From JBNAVY01 sp049700195 (lineage in GTDB: Bacteria; Bacillota; Thermoanaerobacteria; Thermoanaerobacterales; Thermoanaerobacteraceae), in contig JBNAVY010000022.1 in the NCBI GenBank assembly GCA_049700195.1, positions 1 through 36,854 of the forward strand: a stretch of DNA of 36,854 nucleotides, given 5' to 3'. Each line of letters opens with the position of its first letter. The first letter of the stretch is position 1. The notes below the pieces were generated by a model. That model saw nothing but the letters and a program-made list of their open reading frames with translations. It was not told where the DNA came from and searched no databases. The position numbers and the translations under genes are program-made. Of the stretch, positions 21,879-30,281 are shown one piece after another.

Positions 21879-21896
21879 CCCCGGTATGAACCGGGG
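21879..21896 (-). terminator. Terminator-like hairpin after thl
   Basis: A GC-rich six-base-pair stem, CCCCGG / CCGGGG with loop of six, stands out in this AT-rich DNA, 23 bases after the thl stop. The following minus-strand bases (TTATTGCTTTTA) are a weak T-rich tail. The plus strand has no better tail. Confidence 0.65.
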
Positions 21897-21918
21897 AAAA
21901 TTTACTATTTTATTAATT

Positions 21919-23097
21919 TTACATTTCTACAATCATTGATATGCCCATGCCACCACCTATGCAAAGTGTCGCAAGCCCAAGATGGGAACCTCTTTTTTTC
22001 ATCTCATAAAGGAGTGTCACTAAAATTCTGTTTCCACTTGCACCAATAGGATGGCCTAAAGCTATTGCACCACCGTTTACGTTTACTTTATCCATATAAA
22101 AATTAAGTTCTTTTGAAACTGCTAAAGCTTGAGCTGCAAAAGCTTCATTAGCTTCTATGAGGTCAATATCTTCAATTTTTAAGCCTGCTTTATCAAGAGC
22201 CTTCCTTGTAGAATAAATAGGACCTAAGCCCATAACGCTCGGATCTACTCCAGCATAAGCATAAGATTTTATAGTTGCAATAGGTTTAATACCTAATTCT
22301 ATTGCCTTATCTTTAGACATAACAATTACTGCTGATGCACTATCATTTATACCAGAAGAATTCCCTGCTGTTACTGTGCCATCTTTCATAAAAGCTGGTT
22401 TTAGTTTTGATAAGGCTTCTAGTGTAGTTCCTGGCCTATAATGTTCATCAGTCCTAAATTCAATTGGATCTCCTTTTTTTTGAGGAATCTTTACTGGTAC
22501 GATTTCTTCATTAAATCTTCCTGATGTAATCGCAGCTTCTGCAAGAGTTTGGCTTCTGAGTGCAAATTCATCCTGTTCCTCTCTTGATATATTATACTTT
22601 TTAGCTACATTTTCCGCTGTTATACCCATATGATATTGATTAAAAACATCTGTTAATCCATCATAAACCATAGAATCGACTATTTTACCATCATTCATTC
22701 TATATCCAAAACGTGCATCATTTAAAAGGTATGGTGCTCTTGACATATTCTCCATACCACCTGCTACTACAATTTCTGCATCACCAGCAATAATAGCCTG
22801 TGCTGCCAAAGAAACTGTCCTTAGTCCTGATCCACATACCATGTTAATTGTTGCTGAAGTTACATCAACAGGTATGCCGGCTTTTATAGCAGATTGCCTG
22901 GCTGTATTCTGTCCAAGCCCAGCCTGTAAAACATTTCCCATAAGTACTTCATCAACTTTTTCCGGAGAAATATTTGCTCTTTTTAAAGCTTCTTTAATTA
23001 CTACTGAACCCAGGTCTTGCACCGGAATACCTGCTAATGTCCCCCCAAATTTTCCTATAGCAGTTCTTACTGCACTTACAATTACAGCTTCTTTCAT
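21919..23097 (-). CDS. thl: Acetyl-CoA acetyltransferase (thiolase)
   Basis: Thiolase of 392 residues that joins two acetyl-CoA to acetoacetyl-CoA, or splits it. The catalytic residues are Cys88 (NMVCGSGLRT), His349 (GHPIGASG) and Cys379 (CIGGGMG). The frame is open 13 codons further upstream, but AAGGAGG stands six bases before the ATG at 23097, and MKEAVIVSAVRTAIG is the standard start. It follows hbd by 25 bases and is the last gene of the C4 cluster. Confidence 0.95.
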   Translation of the reverse strand: MKEAVIVSAVRTAIGKFGGTLAGIPVQDLGSVVIKEALKRANISPEKVDEVLMGNVLQAGLGQNTARQSAIKAGIPVDVTSATINMVCGSGLRTVSLAAQAIIAGDAEIVVAGGMENMSRAPYLLNDARFGYRMNDGKIVDSMVYDGLTDVFNQYHMGITAENVAKKYNISREEQDEFALRSQTLAEAAITSGRFNEEIVPVKIPQKKGDPIEFRTDEHYRPGTTLEALSKLKPAFMKDGTVTAGNSSGINDSASAVIVMSKDKAIELGIKPIATIKSYAYAGVDPSVMGLGPIYSTRKALDKAGLKIEDIDLIEANEAFAAQALAVSKELNFYMDKVNVNGGAIALGHPIGASGNRILVTLLYEMKKRGSHLGLATLCIGGGMGISMIVEM

Positions 23098-23122
23098 ATA
23101 AATCCTCCTTTTCATAATTAAA

Positions 23123-23968
23123 TTATTTATATTCAAAAAAACCTTTTCCTGTTTTACGTCCTAATAAACCAGCTCTGACCATTTTTCTCAATAAAGGATG
23201 TGCTCTATATTTAGAATCTTTAAATTCCTCATATAAAACATCCATAATTGCAAGCACTACGTCGTTCCCAATAAGATCCGAAAGTGCTAAAGGCCCTATT
23301 GGATGATTTGCTCCTAATTTCATGGCTTCATCTATGTCAGATGCAGAAGCTACTCCATCTGCAAAAACCCCAATAGCTTCATTAATCATAGGAATTAGTA
23401 TTCTATTAACAACAAATCCCGGTGCCTCATTAACTTCAACAGGTGTCTTATCTAGTTTATGCGCTAATTCTTTTACAATATTAAATGTTTCTTCAGAGGT
23501 TTTCATCCCTTTAATAACTTCTACTAATTTCATTACAGGTACAGGGTTAAAAAAGTGCATACCGATAACCTTTTCAGGCCTGTTAGTACTACTTGCTATT
23601 TCAGTAATAGAAAGAGATGATGTATTTGATGCAAGTATAGCATCTTCTTTACAGATACTATCAAGTTCTTTAAAAACTTGTTTCTTAATGTCCATATTTT
23701 CTATAGCAGCTTCAACTACAATATCTACATCTTTAGCATCATTTATATCAATAGTTCCTGTTATTTTAGATAAAATCATTTTTTTATCATCTTCTGACAT
23801 CTTACCTTTTTCAACACTTCTTTGAAGATTTTTTGATATTGTATTGATTCCTCTTTCAACATATTTCATATCTATATCTCTAATTATAACATCAAAACCC
23901 CCTTGTGCAAAGACTTGAGCTATGCCAGAACCCATAGTGCCAGCACCCAATATGCAAACTTTTTTCAT
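23123..23968 (-). CDS. hbd: (S)-3-hydroxybutyryl-CoA dehydrogenase
   Basis: NAD(P)-dependent enzyme of 281 residues that reduces acetoacetyl-CoA to (S)-3-hydroxybutyryl-CoA. The Rossmann motif GAGTMG is at 8-13; the catalytic pair is His138 (GMHFFNPV) and Glu150 (KLVEV), with Ser117 and Asn near 188 completing the site. The ATG at 23968 follows AAAGGAG; a GTG nine bases earlier overlaps that site. Between it and etfA lie a sigma-54 promoter and a hairpin, so hbd-thl can be transcribed apart from crt-bcd-etfBA. Confidence 0.95.
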   Translation of the reverse strand: MKKVCILGAGTMGSGIAQVFAQGGFDVIIRDIDMKYVERGINTISKNLQRSVEKGKMSEDDKKMILSKITGTIDINDAKDVDIVVEAAIENMDIKKQVFKELDSICKEDAILASNTSSLSITEIASSTNRPEKVIGMHFFNPVPVMKLVEVIKGMKTSEETFNIVKELAHKLDKTPVEVNEAPGFVVNRILIPMINEAIGVFADGVASASDIDEAMKLGANHPIGPLALSDLIGNDVVLAIMDVLYEEFKDSKYRAHPLLRKMVRAGLLGRKTGKGFFEYK

Positions 23969-23997
23969 AATTACCACTCCTTTTATTAATAATTAAT

Positions 23998-24028
23998 GTG
24001 GTCAGCCGTCAGAAAGATCGGCTGCCAC
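23998..24028 (-). repeat. Hairpin at the predicted 5' end of the hbd-thl transcript
   Basis: On the minus strand GTGG-C-AGCCG-A-TC pairs with GA-CGGCT-GA-CCAC around a five-base loop. It starts one or two bases after the predicted sigma-54 start site (about 24030). No T run follows. A 5'-terminal hairpin of this kind often protects mRNA from decay; it could also serve as a weak terminator for etfA. Confidence 0.6.
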
Positions 24029-24040
24029 TAATATTATATA

Positions 24041-24056
24041 TGCAAATTTTATGCCA
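24041..24056 (-). promoter_or_regulatory. Sigma-54 promoter of hbd-thl
   Basis: The minus strand reads TGGCATAAAATTTGCA, with GG and GC exactly 12 bases apart. It sits in the gap after the etfA stop and about 75 bases before hbd. It shares the TGGCAT block and TTGCA block with the promoters of maoC-liv and crt. Confidence 0.8.
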
Positions 24057-24063
24057 TACTTTA

Positions 24064-25056
24064 TCAAGAAACTCTTTTTATTTCTTCAATAATTGCAGGA
24101 ATTACTTTATATAAATCTCCTACTATTCCATAATCTGCTACTTTAAAAATTGGTGCATCAGGATTTTTATTAATAGCTACTATTATTTTAGAATGTCCCA
24201 TCCCAGCAAGATGCTGTATTGCTCCGCTTATTCCACAGGCGATATATAACTCTGGCCTTACAGTTTTACCTGTCTGACCTACTTGATGATCTGAGGAAAT
24301 CCAGCCAGCATCAACTGTAGCCCGTGAAGCTCCTACTACACCACCTAAAACATCAGCTAATTCCTGAATCAGTTTAAATCCAGCAGGCCCTCCTAATCCC
24401 CTCCCTCCAGAAACAATAATTTTAGCCTCTTCTATATTTAATTTACCTTTTGCTTCTTTTATTATATCAAAAATTTTCGTCCTTATATCATTTTCTGATA
24501 TATTTATTTTAATATCTATAATTTCTCCTTTACGCTCTTCATTTTTTTGAAGTTTTTTCATTACTCCTGGCCTTACTGTTGCCATTTGAGGCCTTTTTTC
24601 AGGGCAAATAATTGTAGCCATTAGATTTCCTCCAAAGGCTGGACGAGTCTGTAATAAAAGTCCATTTTCGTCTATATCAAGGCCTGTACAATCTGCCGTA
24701 AGACCAGTATGAAGTCTTGATGCTATCCTTGGTGCCAGGTCTCTTCCAATATAAGTAGCACCATATAAAATAATTTCTGGTTTATATTTTTGAACAAGCT
24801 CAACAATTACTTTTGCATATCCATCTGTAGTATAATTTGCCAGCAATTCTGATTCAACTAAATAAACTATGTCAGCGCCATAATTAATTAAGTCTTTTGC
24901 AGTTTCCTTCATATTATTTCCTATTAATACAGCAATTACTTTTACTCCTTTTTTATCGGCTAGTTTTCTAGCTTCACCTAATATTTCTAAAGACACACCC
25001 ATTATATTACCCTGTCTTTGTTCTGCAAATACCCATATATTTTTATATTCTTCCAT
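24064..25056 (-). CDS. etfA: Electron transfer flavoprotein alpha subunit
   Basis: FAD-binding alpha subunit of 330 residues, partner of EtfB and Bcd in butyryl-CoA dehydrogenation, which in clostridia bifurcates electrons from NADH to crotonyl-CoA and ferredoxin. The C-terminal FAD domain shows GGRGLGGPAGFKLIQELA, GASRATVDAGWI, DHQVGQTGKTVRPELYIACGISGAIQH and INKNPDAPIF, all standard. The N-terminus lacks the ferredoxin-type extension of some homologues. Start behind AAAGGAGG, 14 bases after etfB. Confidence 0.95.
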   Translation of the reverse strand: MEEYKNIWVFAEQRQGNIMGVSLEILGEARKLADKKGVKVIAVLIGNNMKETAKDLINYGADIVYLVESELLANYTTDGYAKVIVELVQKYKPEIILYGATYIGRDLAPRIASRLHTGLTADCTGLDIDENGLLLQTRPAFGGNLMATIICPEKRPQMATVRPGVMKKLQKNEERKGEIIDIKINISENDIRTKIFDIIKEAKGKLNIEEAKIIVSGGRGLGGPAGFKLIQELADVLGGVVGASRATVDAGWISSDHQVGQTGKTVRPELYIACGISGAIQHLAGMGHSKIIVAINKNPDAPIFKVADYGIVGDLYKVIPAIIEEIKRVS

Positions 25057-25070
25057 GCTCGATTCCTCCT

Positions 25071-25853
25071 TTACAAAACATGTTTTTCTTTGAGTTTCTC
25101 TACAAGTTTTACAGCTATTTCTTTTGGATTCCCTTGTATCATTTCTCCTGCTCTTTCTGTTTCTGGAGTAGATGTTGCTATAACTTTTGTAGGTGAACCT
25201 TTTAAGCCTAAATAGCTTTTATCTATGCCGAGATCGTCAGCAGTAACAATATTTATTTTGTCCTCCTTATATGCTTTGAAAACACCTTTAATAGATGGAT
25301 ATCTAGGATTATTAAGTTCTTTTATGGCTGTTAAAAGAACCGGAGTTTTAACTTTTATTATTTCATACCCATCCTCTAAAGCTCTTTTTACTGTTATTAA
25401 ATCTTTGTCAACTACAACTTCTCTTACATATGTCACTTGTGGTATCCCCAATTGTTCTGCCATCTGAGGACCAACCTGTGCTGTATCTCCATCTATTGCT
25501 TGCCTTCCGCAAAATATGATATCATATTGAAATTTTTCTGCTGCTTTAGATAAAGCTTTGGCAGTTGCATAAGTATCGGCTCCTGCAAAAGCCTTATCAG
25601 TCAAAAGATAAGCATCATCGGCTCCCATTGCTAAAGCTTCTATTAAAGCAGTTTCAGCCTGAGGAGGCCCCATTGTTATTACAGTTACTTTCGCACCAAA
25701 TTCTTCTTTTATTCTAATAGCTTCTTCTAATGCATTTTTATCATCGGGATTAATTATACTAGGTACTCCTTCTCTTATTAAAGTTTTTGTAACAGGGTCT
25801 ATTTTTACTTCATTTGTATCAGGAACTTGTTTTATAAAAACTAATATATTCAA
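25071..25853 (-). CDS. etfB: Electron transfer flavoprotein beta subunit
   Basis: Beta subunit of 260 residues, starting MNILVFIKQVPDT. The AMP/FAD-binding region contains GADDAYLLTDKAFAGADT (77-94) and GRQAIDGDTAQVGPQMAEQL (116-135), as in bifurcating Etf proteins that bind a second FAD here. The start is TTG at 25853, with GAGGTG seven bases upstream; the N-terminus fits the family without extension. It is 11 bases downstream of bcd. Confidence 0.95.
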   Translation of the reverse strand: MNILVFIKQVPDTNEVKIDPVTKTLIREGVPSIINPDDKNALEEAIRIKEEFGAKVTVITMGPPQAETALIEALAMGADDAYLLTDKAFAGADTYATAKALSKAAEKFQYDIIFCGRQAIDGDTAQVGPQMAEQLGIPQVTYVREVVVDKDLITVKRALEDGYEIIKVKTPVLLTAIKELNNPRYPSIKGVFKAYKEDKINIVTADDLGIDKSYLGLKGSPTKVIATSTPETERAGEMIQGNPKEIAVKLVEKLKEKHVL

Positions 25854-25864
25854 TCTTGTTCACC

Positions 25865-27007
25865 TCACATTTTTAAAAGATTTGCCGCAATAACCATTTT
25901 TTGAACTTCTGAAGTTCCTTCATATATTTCAGTTATTTTAGCATCTCTCATAAATCTTTCAACAGGATAATCTTTTGTAAAACCATATCCCCCAAATATT
26001 TGTACAGCCTTTGTAGTTACTTCCATTGCTGTCTCTGATGCAAATAACTTTGCCATTGCAGCTTCACTTGTATAACTTAAGTTTTCTTGTTTCCTCCATG
26101 CTGCATAATATAATAAATTCCTTGCTGCACTGACTTTTGTAGCCATATCAGCAATATACCACTGTAAGCCCTGAAACTTTCCTATAGGCCGTCCAAATTG
26201 CTGCCTTTCTTTTACATATTTAACCACTTCGTCTAAAGCCGCCTGAGCTATACCCAAAGCTTGAGCGCCTATACCTATTCTACCTCCATCAAGTGTTATC
26301 ATAGCTATTTTAAAGCCCTGACCCTCTTTACTTAATAAATTTTCTTTAGGAACAATGCAATCTTCAAATACAAGCTCAGCAGCACTTGAAGCTCTTATCC
26401 CCATTTTATCTTCTATTTTACCTATAGAAAATCCCTTAAATCCTTTTTCTACAATAAAAGCACTTATTCCTTTTGTACCTTTTAATTTATCAGTCATTGC
26501 AAAAATTATATATATTTCTGCCTTGCCACCATTTGTTATGAATATCTTAGAACCATTTAACAGATAATGATCATTTTCTAAAACTGCTGTAGTCTGCTGA
26601 CCAGCAGAATCTGTCCCTGCATTTGGTTCGGTTAGGCCAAAAGCACCCAGCTTTTCTCCCTTTGCAAGTGGTAAAAGATATTTTTGCTTTTGTTCCTCTG
26701 TGCCCCATTGATATATTGGATAACACCCTAAAGAAGTATGTGCAGATAATATTACTCCTGTTGTTGCACAAGCTCTGGATATTTCTTCTACAGCGATAAT
26801 ATAACTTATATAATCACCGCCTGCACCGCCATATTCTACAGGATAAGGTATACCCATCATATCAGCTTTAGCCATTTTTTTAACATTGTCCCATGGAAAC
26901 TCTTCTGTTAGATCAATTTCTTTAGCTCTTGGTGCTATCTCTTTTTCAGCGAATTCTCTTATTATTTTTCTGACCATTTTCTGTTCTTTAGTTTGAGAAA
27001 AATCCAT
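25865..27007 (-). CDS. bcd: Butyryl-CoA dehydrogenase
   Basis: Acyl-CoA dehydrogenase of 380 residues acting between crotonyl-CoA and butyryl-CoA with EtfAB. Visible are the FAD-contact segment FGLTEPNAGTDS (118-129), the ITNGGKAEIYI loop, and the catalytic base Glu363 in IYEGTSEVQ, at the position used by short-chain enzymes. The ATG lies behind GGAGGG. A 75-bp gap with a hairpin separates it from crt. In the accessory pathway proposed here it could also run toward crotonyl-CoA, but the bifurcating arrangement favours reduction. Confidence 0.95.
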   Translation of the reverse strand: MDFSQTKEQKMVRKIIREFAEKEIAPRAKEIDLTEEFPWDNVKKMAKADMMGIPYPVEYGGAGGDYISYIIAVEEISRACATTGVILSAHTSLGCYPIYQWGTEEQKQKYLLPLAKGEKLGAFGLTEPNAGTDSAGQQTTAVLENDHYLLNGSKIFITNGGKAEIYIIFAMTDKLKGTKGISAFIVEKGFKGFSIGKIEDKMGIRASSAAELVFEDCIVPKENLLSKEGQGFKIAMITLDGGRIGIGAQALGIAQAALDEVVKYVKERQQFGRPIGKFQGLQWYIADMATKVSAARNLLYYAAWRKQENLSYTSEAAMAKLFASETAMEVTTKAVQIFGGYGFTKDYPVERFMRDAKITEIYEGTSEVQKMVIAANLLKM

Positions 27008-27048
27008 AAAAAACCCTCCTTATTGATATATTTTTAACATTTATAGAT

Positions 27049-27073
27049 ACAGCAACACGAGTTTAGTTGCTGT
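27049..27073 (-). repeat. Intercistronic hairpin between crt and bcd
   Basis: Arms ACAGCAAC (27049-27056) and GTTGCTGT (27066-27073) with a nine-base loop. No T run follows, so it is more likely an mRNA-stabilising or processing element than a terminator; it lies 66 bases upstream of bcd. Confidence 0.5.
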
Positions 27074-27082
27074 TTTACATAT

Positions 27083-27856
27083 TTAAAATTTTGGTGCTCT
27101 TTTCTCTAAAAATGCAACCATACCTTCTTTTTGGTCTTTTGTAGCAAAACAAAGCCCAAAAGCTTTTGTTTCATATTCCATAGCTGTTTCAATATCTGTT
27201 TCAGTACCTCTATTTATACATTCTTTAGCAATTCCAACTGCATAAGGTCCTTTTGAAATAATCTTTTTAGCAAGTTCAAAAACTTCATTCATCAAATCAG
27301 TTTCTTCTACTATTTTTGATATAAGCCCAATTCTATATGCTTCATCTGCATTTATCATATCTCCAGTAAAAATCAGTTCTTTTGCTTTTGAGATACCAAC
27401 AAGCCTTGGAAGTCTTTGCGTACCTGCAAACCCAGGTATAATACCCAGTCCAACTTCTGGCTGGCCAAACTTCGCATTTTTACTTGCAATTCTAATATCA
27501 CATGCCATAGCAAGTTCTAAACCACCACCAAGTGCATATCCATTAATTGCAGCTATTACAGGTTTTTTTGCAATTTCTATATATCTGAAAACTTTTTGTC
27601 CTAATTTTGAAAATTCTACAGCTTCGATAGGCGTCATATTTTTCATCTCTGCAATATCTGCACCTGCAACAAAAGCCTTGTTTCCAGATCCATTAATGAC
27701 AATAACTTTTACGTTTTCATCATTAAAAGCTGAAGTTAATGCCTCTTCTATTTCCATAAGAGTCTGACGGTTTAATGCATTAAGAGCTTTTGGCCTTTCA
27801 ATAGTCAGTATAAATATACCTTCGTTAATTTTGCTTGAGAGATTTTTAAATTCCAT
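27083..27856 (-). CDS. crt: Short-chain enoyl-CoA hydratase (crotonase)
   Basis: Crotonase-fold enzyme of 257 residues that hydrates crotonyl-CoA to (S)-3-hydroxybutyryl-CoA or the reverse. The two catalytic glutamates are Glu114 (GGGLELAMACD) and Glu134 (GQPEVGLGIIPG). The oxyanion segment is AFVAGADIAEM (61-71). Start behind GGAGG. It is the first gene of the C4 operon and has a sigma-54 promoter 42 bases upstream; rex precedes it. Confidence 0.95.
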   Translation of the reverse strand: MEFKNLSSKINEGIFILTIERPKALNALNRQTLMEIEEALTSAFNDENVKVIVINGSGNKAFVAGADIAEMKNMTPIEAVEFSKLGQKVFRYIEIAKKPVIAAINGYALGGGLELAMACDIRIASKNAKFGQPEVGLGIIPGFAGTQRLPRLVGISKAKELIFTGDMINADEAYRIGLISKIVEETDLMNEVFELAKKIISKGPYAVGIAKECINRGTETDIETAMEYETKAFGLCFATKDQKEGMVAFLEKRAPKF

Positions 27857-27897
27857 AACAATCCTCCTCTTTTTTTGTTTTTATTCTTATTTAATAT

Positions 27898-27912
27898 GCA
27901 AAAATCATGCCA
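27898..27912 (-). promoter_or_regulatory. Sigma-54 promoter of crt-bcd-etfBA
   Basis: The minus strand reads TGGCATGATTTTTGC, with GG and GC 12 bases apart, within ATGGCATGATTTTTGCAT. It matches the other two sigma-54 promoters of the window in both blocks. It lies between the rex stop and the crt start. No Rex-type operator is seen in this gap. Confidence 0.85.
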
Positions 27913-27941
27913 TAATATATAAAAAAAATAAATGGCATAAA

Positions 27942-28616
27942 TTATCCATTTATTTTATCAGCATTATTTTTAGCTTTTTTTAAAAAATCTTCTTCATTCA
28001 ATCTATATGACAATGTAAAAAGACTATCGCTTAAATGTACATTTTCCAGTATAATATCATCTGGAACATTTAAATCTATTGGAGAAAAGTTCCAAATTGC
28101 TTTTATACCTGCTTTTATAAGCCTATCAGCTGTATATTGTGCATTATCTTTAGGAATACATAATATACCGATATCTGTTTTATTATGAGAAATAAAATTT
28201 TCTAGAGTTTCTATATCCATAACTTCTACATCTCTTATCTTAAGTCCAAATAGTCTTGGATTTATGTCAAAAATACCTTTTAAATTAAATCCAGATTTTT
28301 CAAATCTCGTATAATTAGCTATTGCTTGCCCTAGATTGCCTGCTCCTATAATAATTGTATTGTACGTTTTATCAAGTCCAAGAATCTTTGTCAAGGTATT
28401 ATATAATTCTTCAACATTATATCCATAACCCTGTTGTCCAAAACCACCATAATTATTTAAATCTTGCCTTATCTGCGAAGCAGTCACACCCATTTTTTCG
28501 CTAAGTTCTCTTGATGATATACGTCTTACATCATTTTTTAGAAGTTCCTCAAGATATCTATGGTATCTTGGAAGCCTTCTTACAACAGCCATTGACACTA
28601 TAGTTTTTTTGGTCAT
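27942..28616 (-). CDS. rex: Redox-sensing transcriptional repressor Rex
   Basis: NADH/NAD+-responsive repressor of 224 residues. The N-terminal winged helix carries VVRRLPRYHRYLEEL (11-25) and SSRELSEKMGVTASQIRQDLNNYGGFGQQGYGY (34-66); the Rossmann domain has GAGNLG (91-96). In clostridia Rex usually represses the C4 and alcohol genes when NADH is low. It stands directly upstream of crt, as in many relatives, but has its own strong promoter. Confidence 0.95.
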   Translation of the reverse strand: MTKKTIVSMAVVRRLPRYHRYLEELLKNDVRRISSRELSEKMGVTASQIRQDLNNYGGFGQQGYGYNVEELYNTLTKILGLDKTYNTIIIGAGNLGQAIANYTRFEKSGFNLKGIFDINPRLFGLKIRDVEVMDIETLENFISHNKTDIGILCIPKDNAQYTADRLIKAGIKAIWNFSPIDLNVPDDIILENVHLSDSLFTLSYRLNEEDFLKKAKNNADKING

Positions 28617-28648
28617 TATATTATCACCCCATTCTACTATGTAATAGA

Positions 28649-28677
28649 ATTATATAATTGTGTAAAATTTTTGTCAA
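28649..28677 (-). promoter_or_regulatory. Sigma-A promoter of rex
   Basis: TTGACA (28672-28677) and TATAAT (28649-28654), perfect hexamers with a 17-base spacer on the minus strand, about 30 bases before the start. An imperfect palindrome, TTGTGTAAAATTTTTGTCAA on the plus strand (28658-28677), covers the -35 and spacer; seven of ten base pairs match, so it might be a Rex autoregulation site, weakly. Confidence 0.85.
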
Positions 28678-28738
28678 GTGTCCAAAAACATAGCAGAATC
28701 TGTAGGTAAAATTTATCTTATACTAAACTAAAATGTTT

Positions 28739-29449
28739 TTACTGCTTTGGTTCCCATTTATTGTAATCTGTATTCATTATAACTATATCAACTCGTCTAT
28801 TAAGTTTGCGATTATCTTCTGTGTCATTTGGCGCCACAGGTCGGAATTCACCATAACCAATTGCAGAGATCCTATTTGGTGAAATACCCGAATCCTGAAT
28901 AAGTATTTTAAGTACATTTGTAGCACGGATCACAGATAATTCCCAGTTAGAATCAAATTTATTATTGTGTATAGGCAAATTATCAGTAAAACCCTCAATT
29001 CTTATCTGATTAGGAAGATCTTTTAACATGGTTCCTATTTTTACTAATACCTGTTTTTCATCTTGATGTACGTCTGCAGATCCCAAGTCAAATAAAAGAG
29101 AATCCTGAAGACTTATTACAAGTCCTCTTTCATCAATATAATCACTTACCATACCTTGAAGATTATTTTCTTTTATAAATGCATTTACCTGGTTTTGCAC
29201 ATCACCAAGATTGCTCTTTTTTTCCATGTTGCCAGGTACAATACTCTTACCGCTGTAATCGCCAATTATATAGTCAGTGCCTGTAAATGTCTTACTTAAT
29301 GAAGAAGCAACCTGTGAAAATTTTTGTGCATTTATATTGCTAATTGTATACATTACAATAAAAAATATCAGAAGGAGTGTAATCATATCGGCATAAGTAA
29401 GAAGCCATCGTTCTTTATTCTCTTTAGATTCATCTTCCAGCCTCTTCAT
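28739..29449 (-). CDS. motB: Flagellar motor stator protein MotB
   Basis: Stator subunit of 236 residues with one N-terminal membrane helix (about 16-38) bearing the ion-carrying Asp21 in TYADMITLLLIFFIVMYTIS. The C-terminal OmpA-like peptidoglycan-binding domain (about 108-232) has IRIEGFTDNLP, ELSVIRATNVL, AIGYGEFRP and NRRVDIVI. It overlaps the end of motA by 20 bases. Whether protons or sodium ions drive it cannot be decided with confidence from these residues. No clear terminator follows before the rex promoter. Confidence 0.93.
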   Translation of the reverse strand: MKRLEDESKENKERWLLTYADMITLLLIFFIVMYTISNINAQKFSQVASSLSKTFTGTDYIIGDYSGKSIVPGNMEKKSNLGDVQNQVNAFIKENNLQGMVSDYIDERGLVISLQDSLLFDLGSADVHQDEKQVLVKIGTMLKDLPNQIRIEGFTDNLPIHNNKFDSNWELSVIRATNVLKILIQDSGISPNRISAIGYGEFRPVAPNDTEDNRKLNRRVDIVIMNTDYNKWEPKQ

Positions 29450-30245
29450 TTAACTCCACGCTGCCTTTCGAATTTATATTTTTCGCATTCTTTTCTGTAA
29501 TAAATGTCATTAACTTTCTTTCAAGTATTTTAGGATTTTCTCCAGCTTGTAAAGAGAGACTGCCTTCTAATATAAGTTCTTTTTCTGTTCTTTTTATATG
29601 TGCACGGTTTTTTAATTTTTGGCCAATAGGTAACCATAAAAGGTTAGCAGAACTCACACCATATAGTGTTGCTATAAAAGCAACCGCTATAGCTGGCCCT
29701 AATTTATCTGGCTCACTAAGATTACTTAAAACATGAACAAGGCCCATAACAGTACCAATAATCCCCATTGTAGGTGCATAACCACCTGCTGCATCAAAAA
29801 TTCCTGCCTCTTTCTTTGCTTCCATATCTTCAACATAAATTTTATTTTCCATAGTAGTTCTTATTAATTCCATGTCTGAACCATCAACGACAAGTTCAAT
29901 ACATTCTTTTAAAATCGGATCAAATTTTTTTATATCATCAGATTCTATTTCAGATTCTAAACTTAACAATCCTTCGCTTCTTGCCTTTTGTGCTAAATAT
30001 ATAAAATATTTTATAATACTTGTATAATTATTTTCTTCATTCTTAAAAGCCCTTGCTAAAAGCATTGGAACTTTTTTTAAATCATTCATTGAAAATGAAG
30101 TTATGGTAGCACCTATTGTACCACCAAATACAATGATTGCAGCAGATACTCCTATTAATGATGCAACAGTACCCCCTTCTAATGTAAAAGCAAAAATCAA
30201 TGAACCTATACCAAGTACTATGCCTCCTATTGTTGCTATATCCAA
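29430..30245 (-). CDS. motA: Flagellar motor stator protein MotA
   Basis: Stator subunit of 271 residues with four membrane segments (about 3-22, 26-46, 145-165 and 178-198), and the large cytoplasmic loop between helices 2 and 3. Family segments are GGYAPTMGIIGTVMGLVHVL near 152-171 and GPAIAVAFIATLYGVSSANLLW near 182-203. I prefer the TTG at 30245, which gives the usual MDIATIGGIVLG N-terminus and has GGAAGGTG upstream; a GTG at 30254 would overlap that site. A sigma-D-type promoter precedes the gene. Confidence 0.92.
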   Translation of the reverse strand: MDIATIGGIVLGIGSLIFAFTLEGGTVASLIGVSAAIIVFGGTIGATITSFSMNDLKKVPMLLARAFKNEENNYTSIIKYFIYLAQKARSEGLLSLESEIESDDIKKFDPILKECIELVVDGSDMELIRTTMENKIYVEDMEAKKEAGIFDAAGGYAPTMGIIGTVMGLVHVLSNLSEPDKLGPAIAVAFIATLYGVSSANLLWLPIGQKLKNRAHIKRTEKELILEGSLSLQAGENPKILERKLMTFITEKNAKNINSKGSVELNEEAGR

Positions 30246-30281
30246 ATCTATCACCTTCCATTTTAAATGTACTCATTAATT

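Noticed and set aside
23322..23825. A 167-codon plus-strand frame opposite hbd
   Set aside because: It is a long shadow frame in a well-conserved dehydrogenase gene and has a Ser/Ile-rich composition typical of antisense frames in AT-rich DNA.
27932..27938. Second TGGCAT on the plus strand, near the crt sigma-54 promoter
   Set aside because: No TTGC block follows at the required distance, and the plus strand has no gene to serve here; it overlaps the end of rex.
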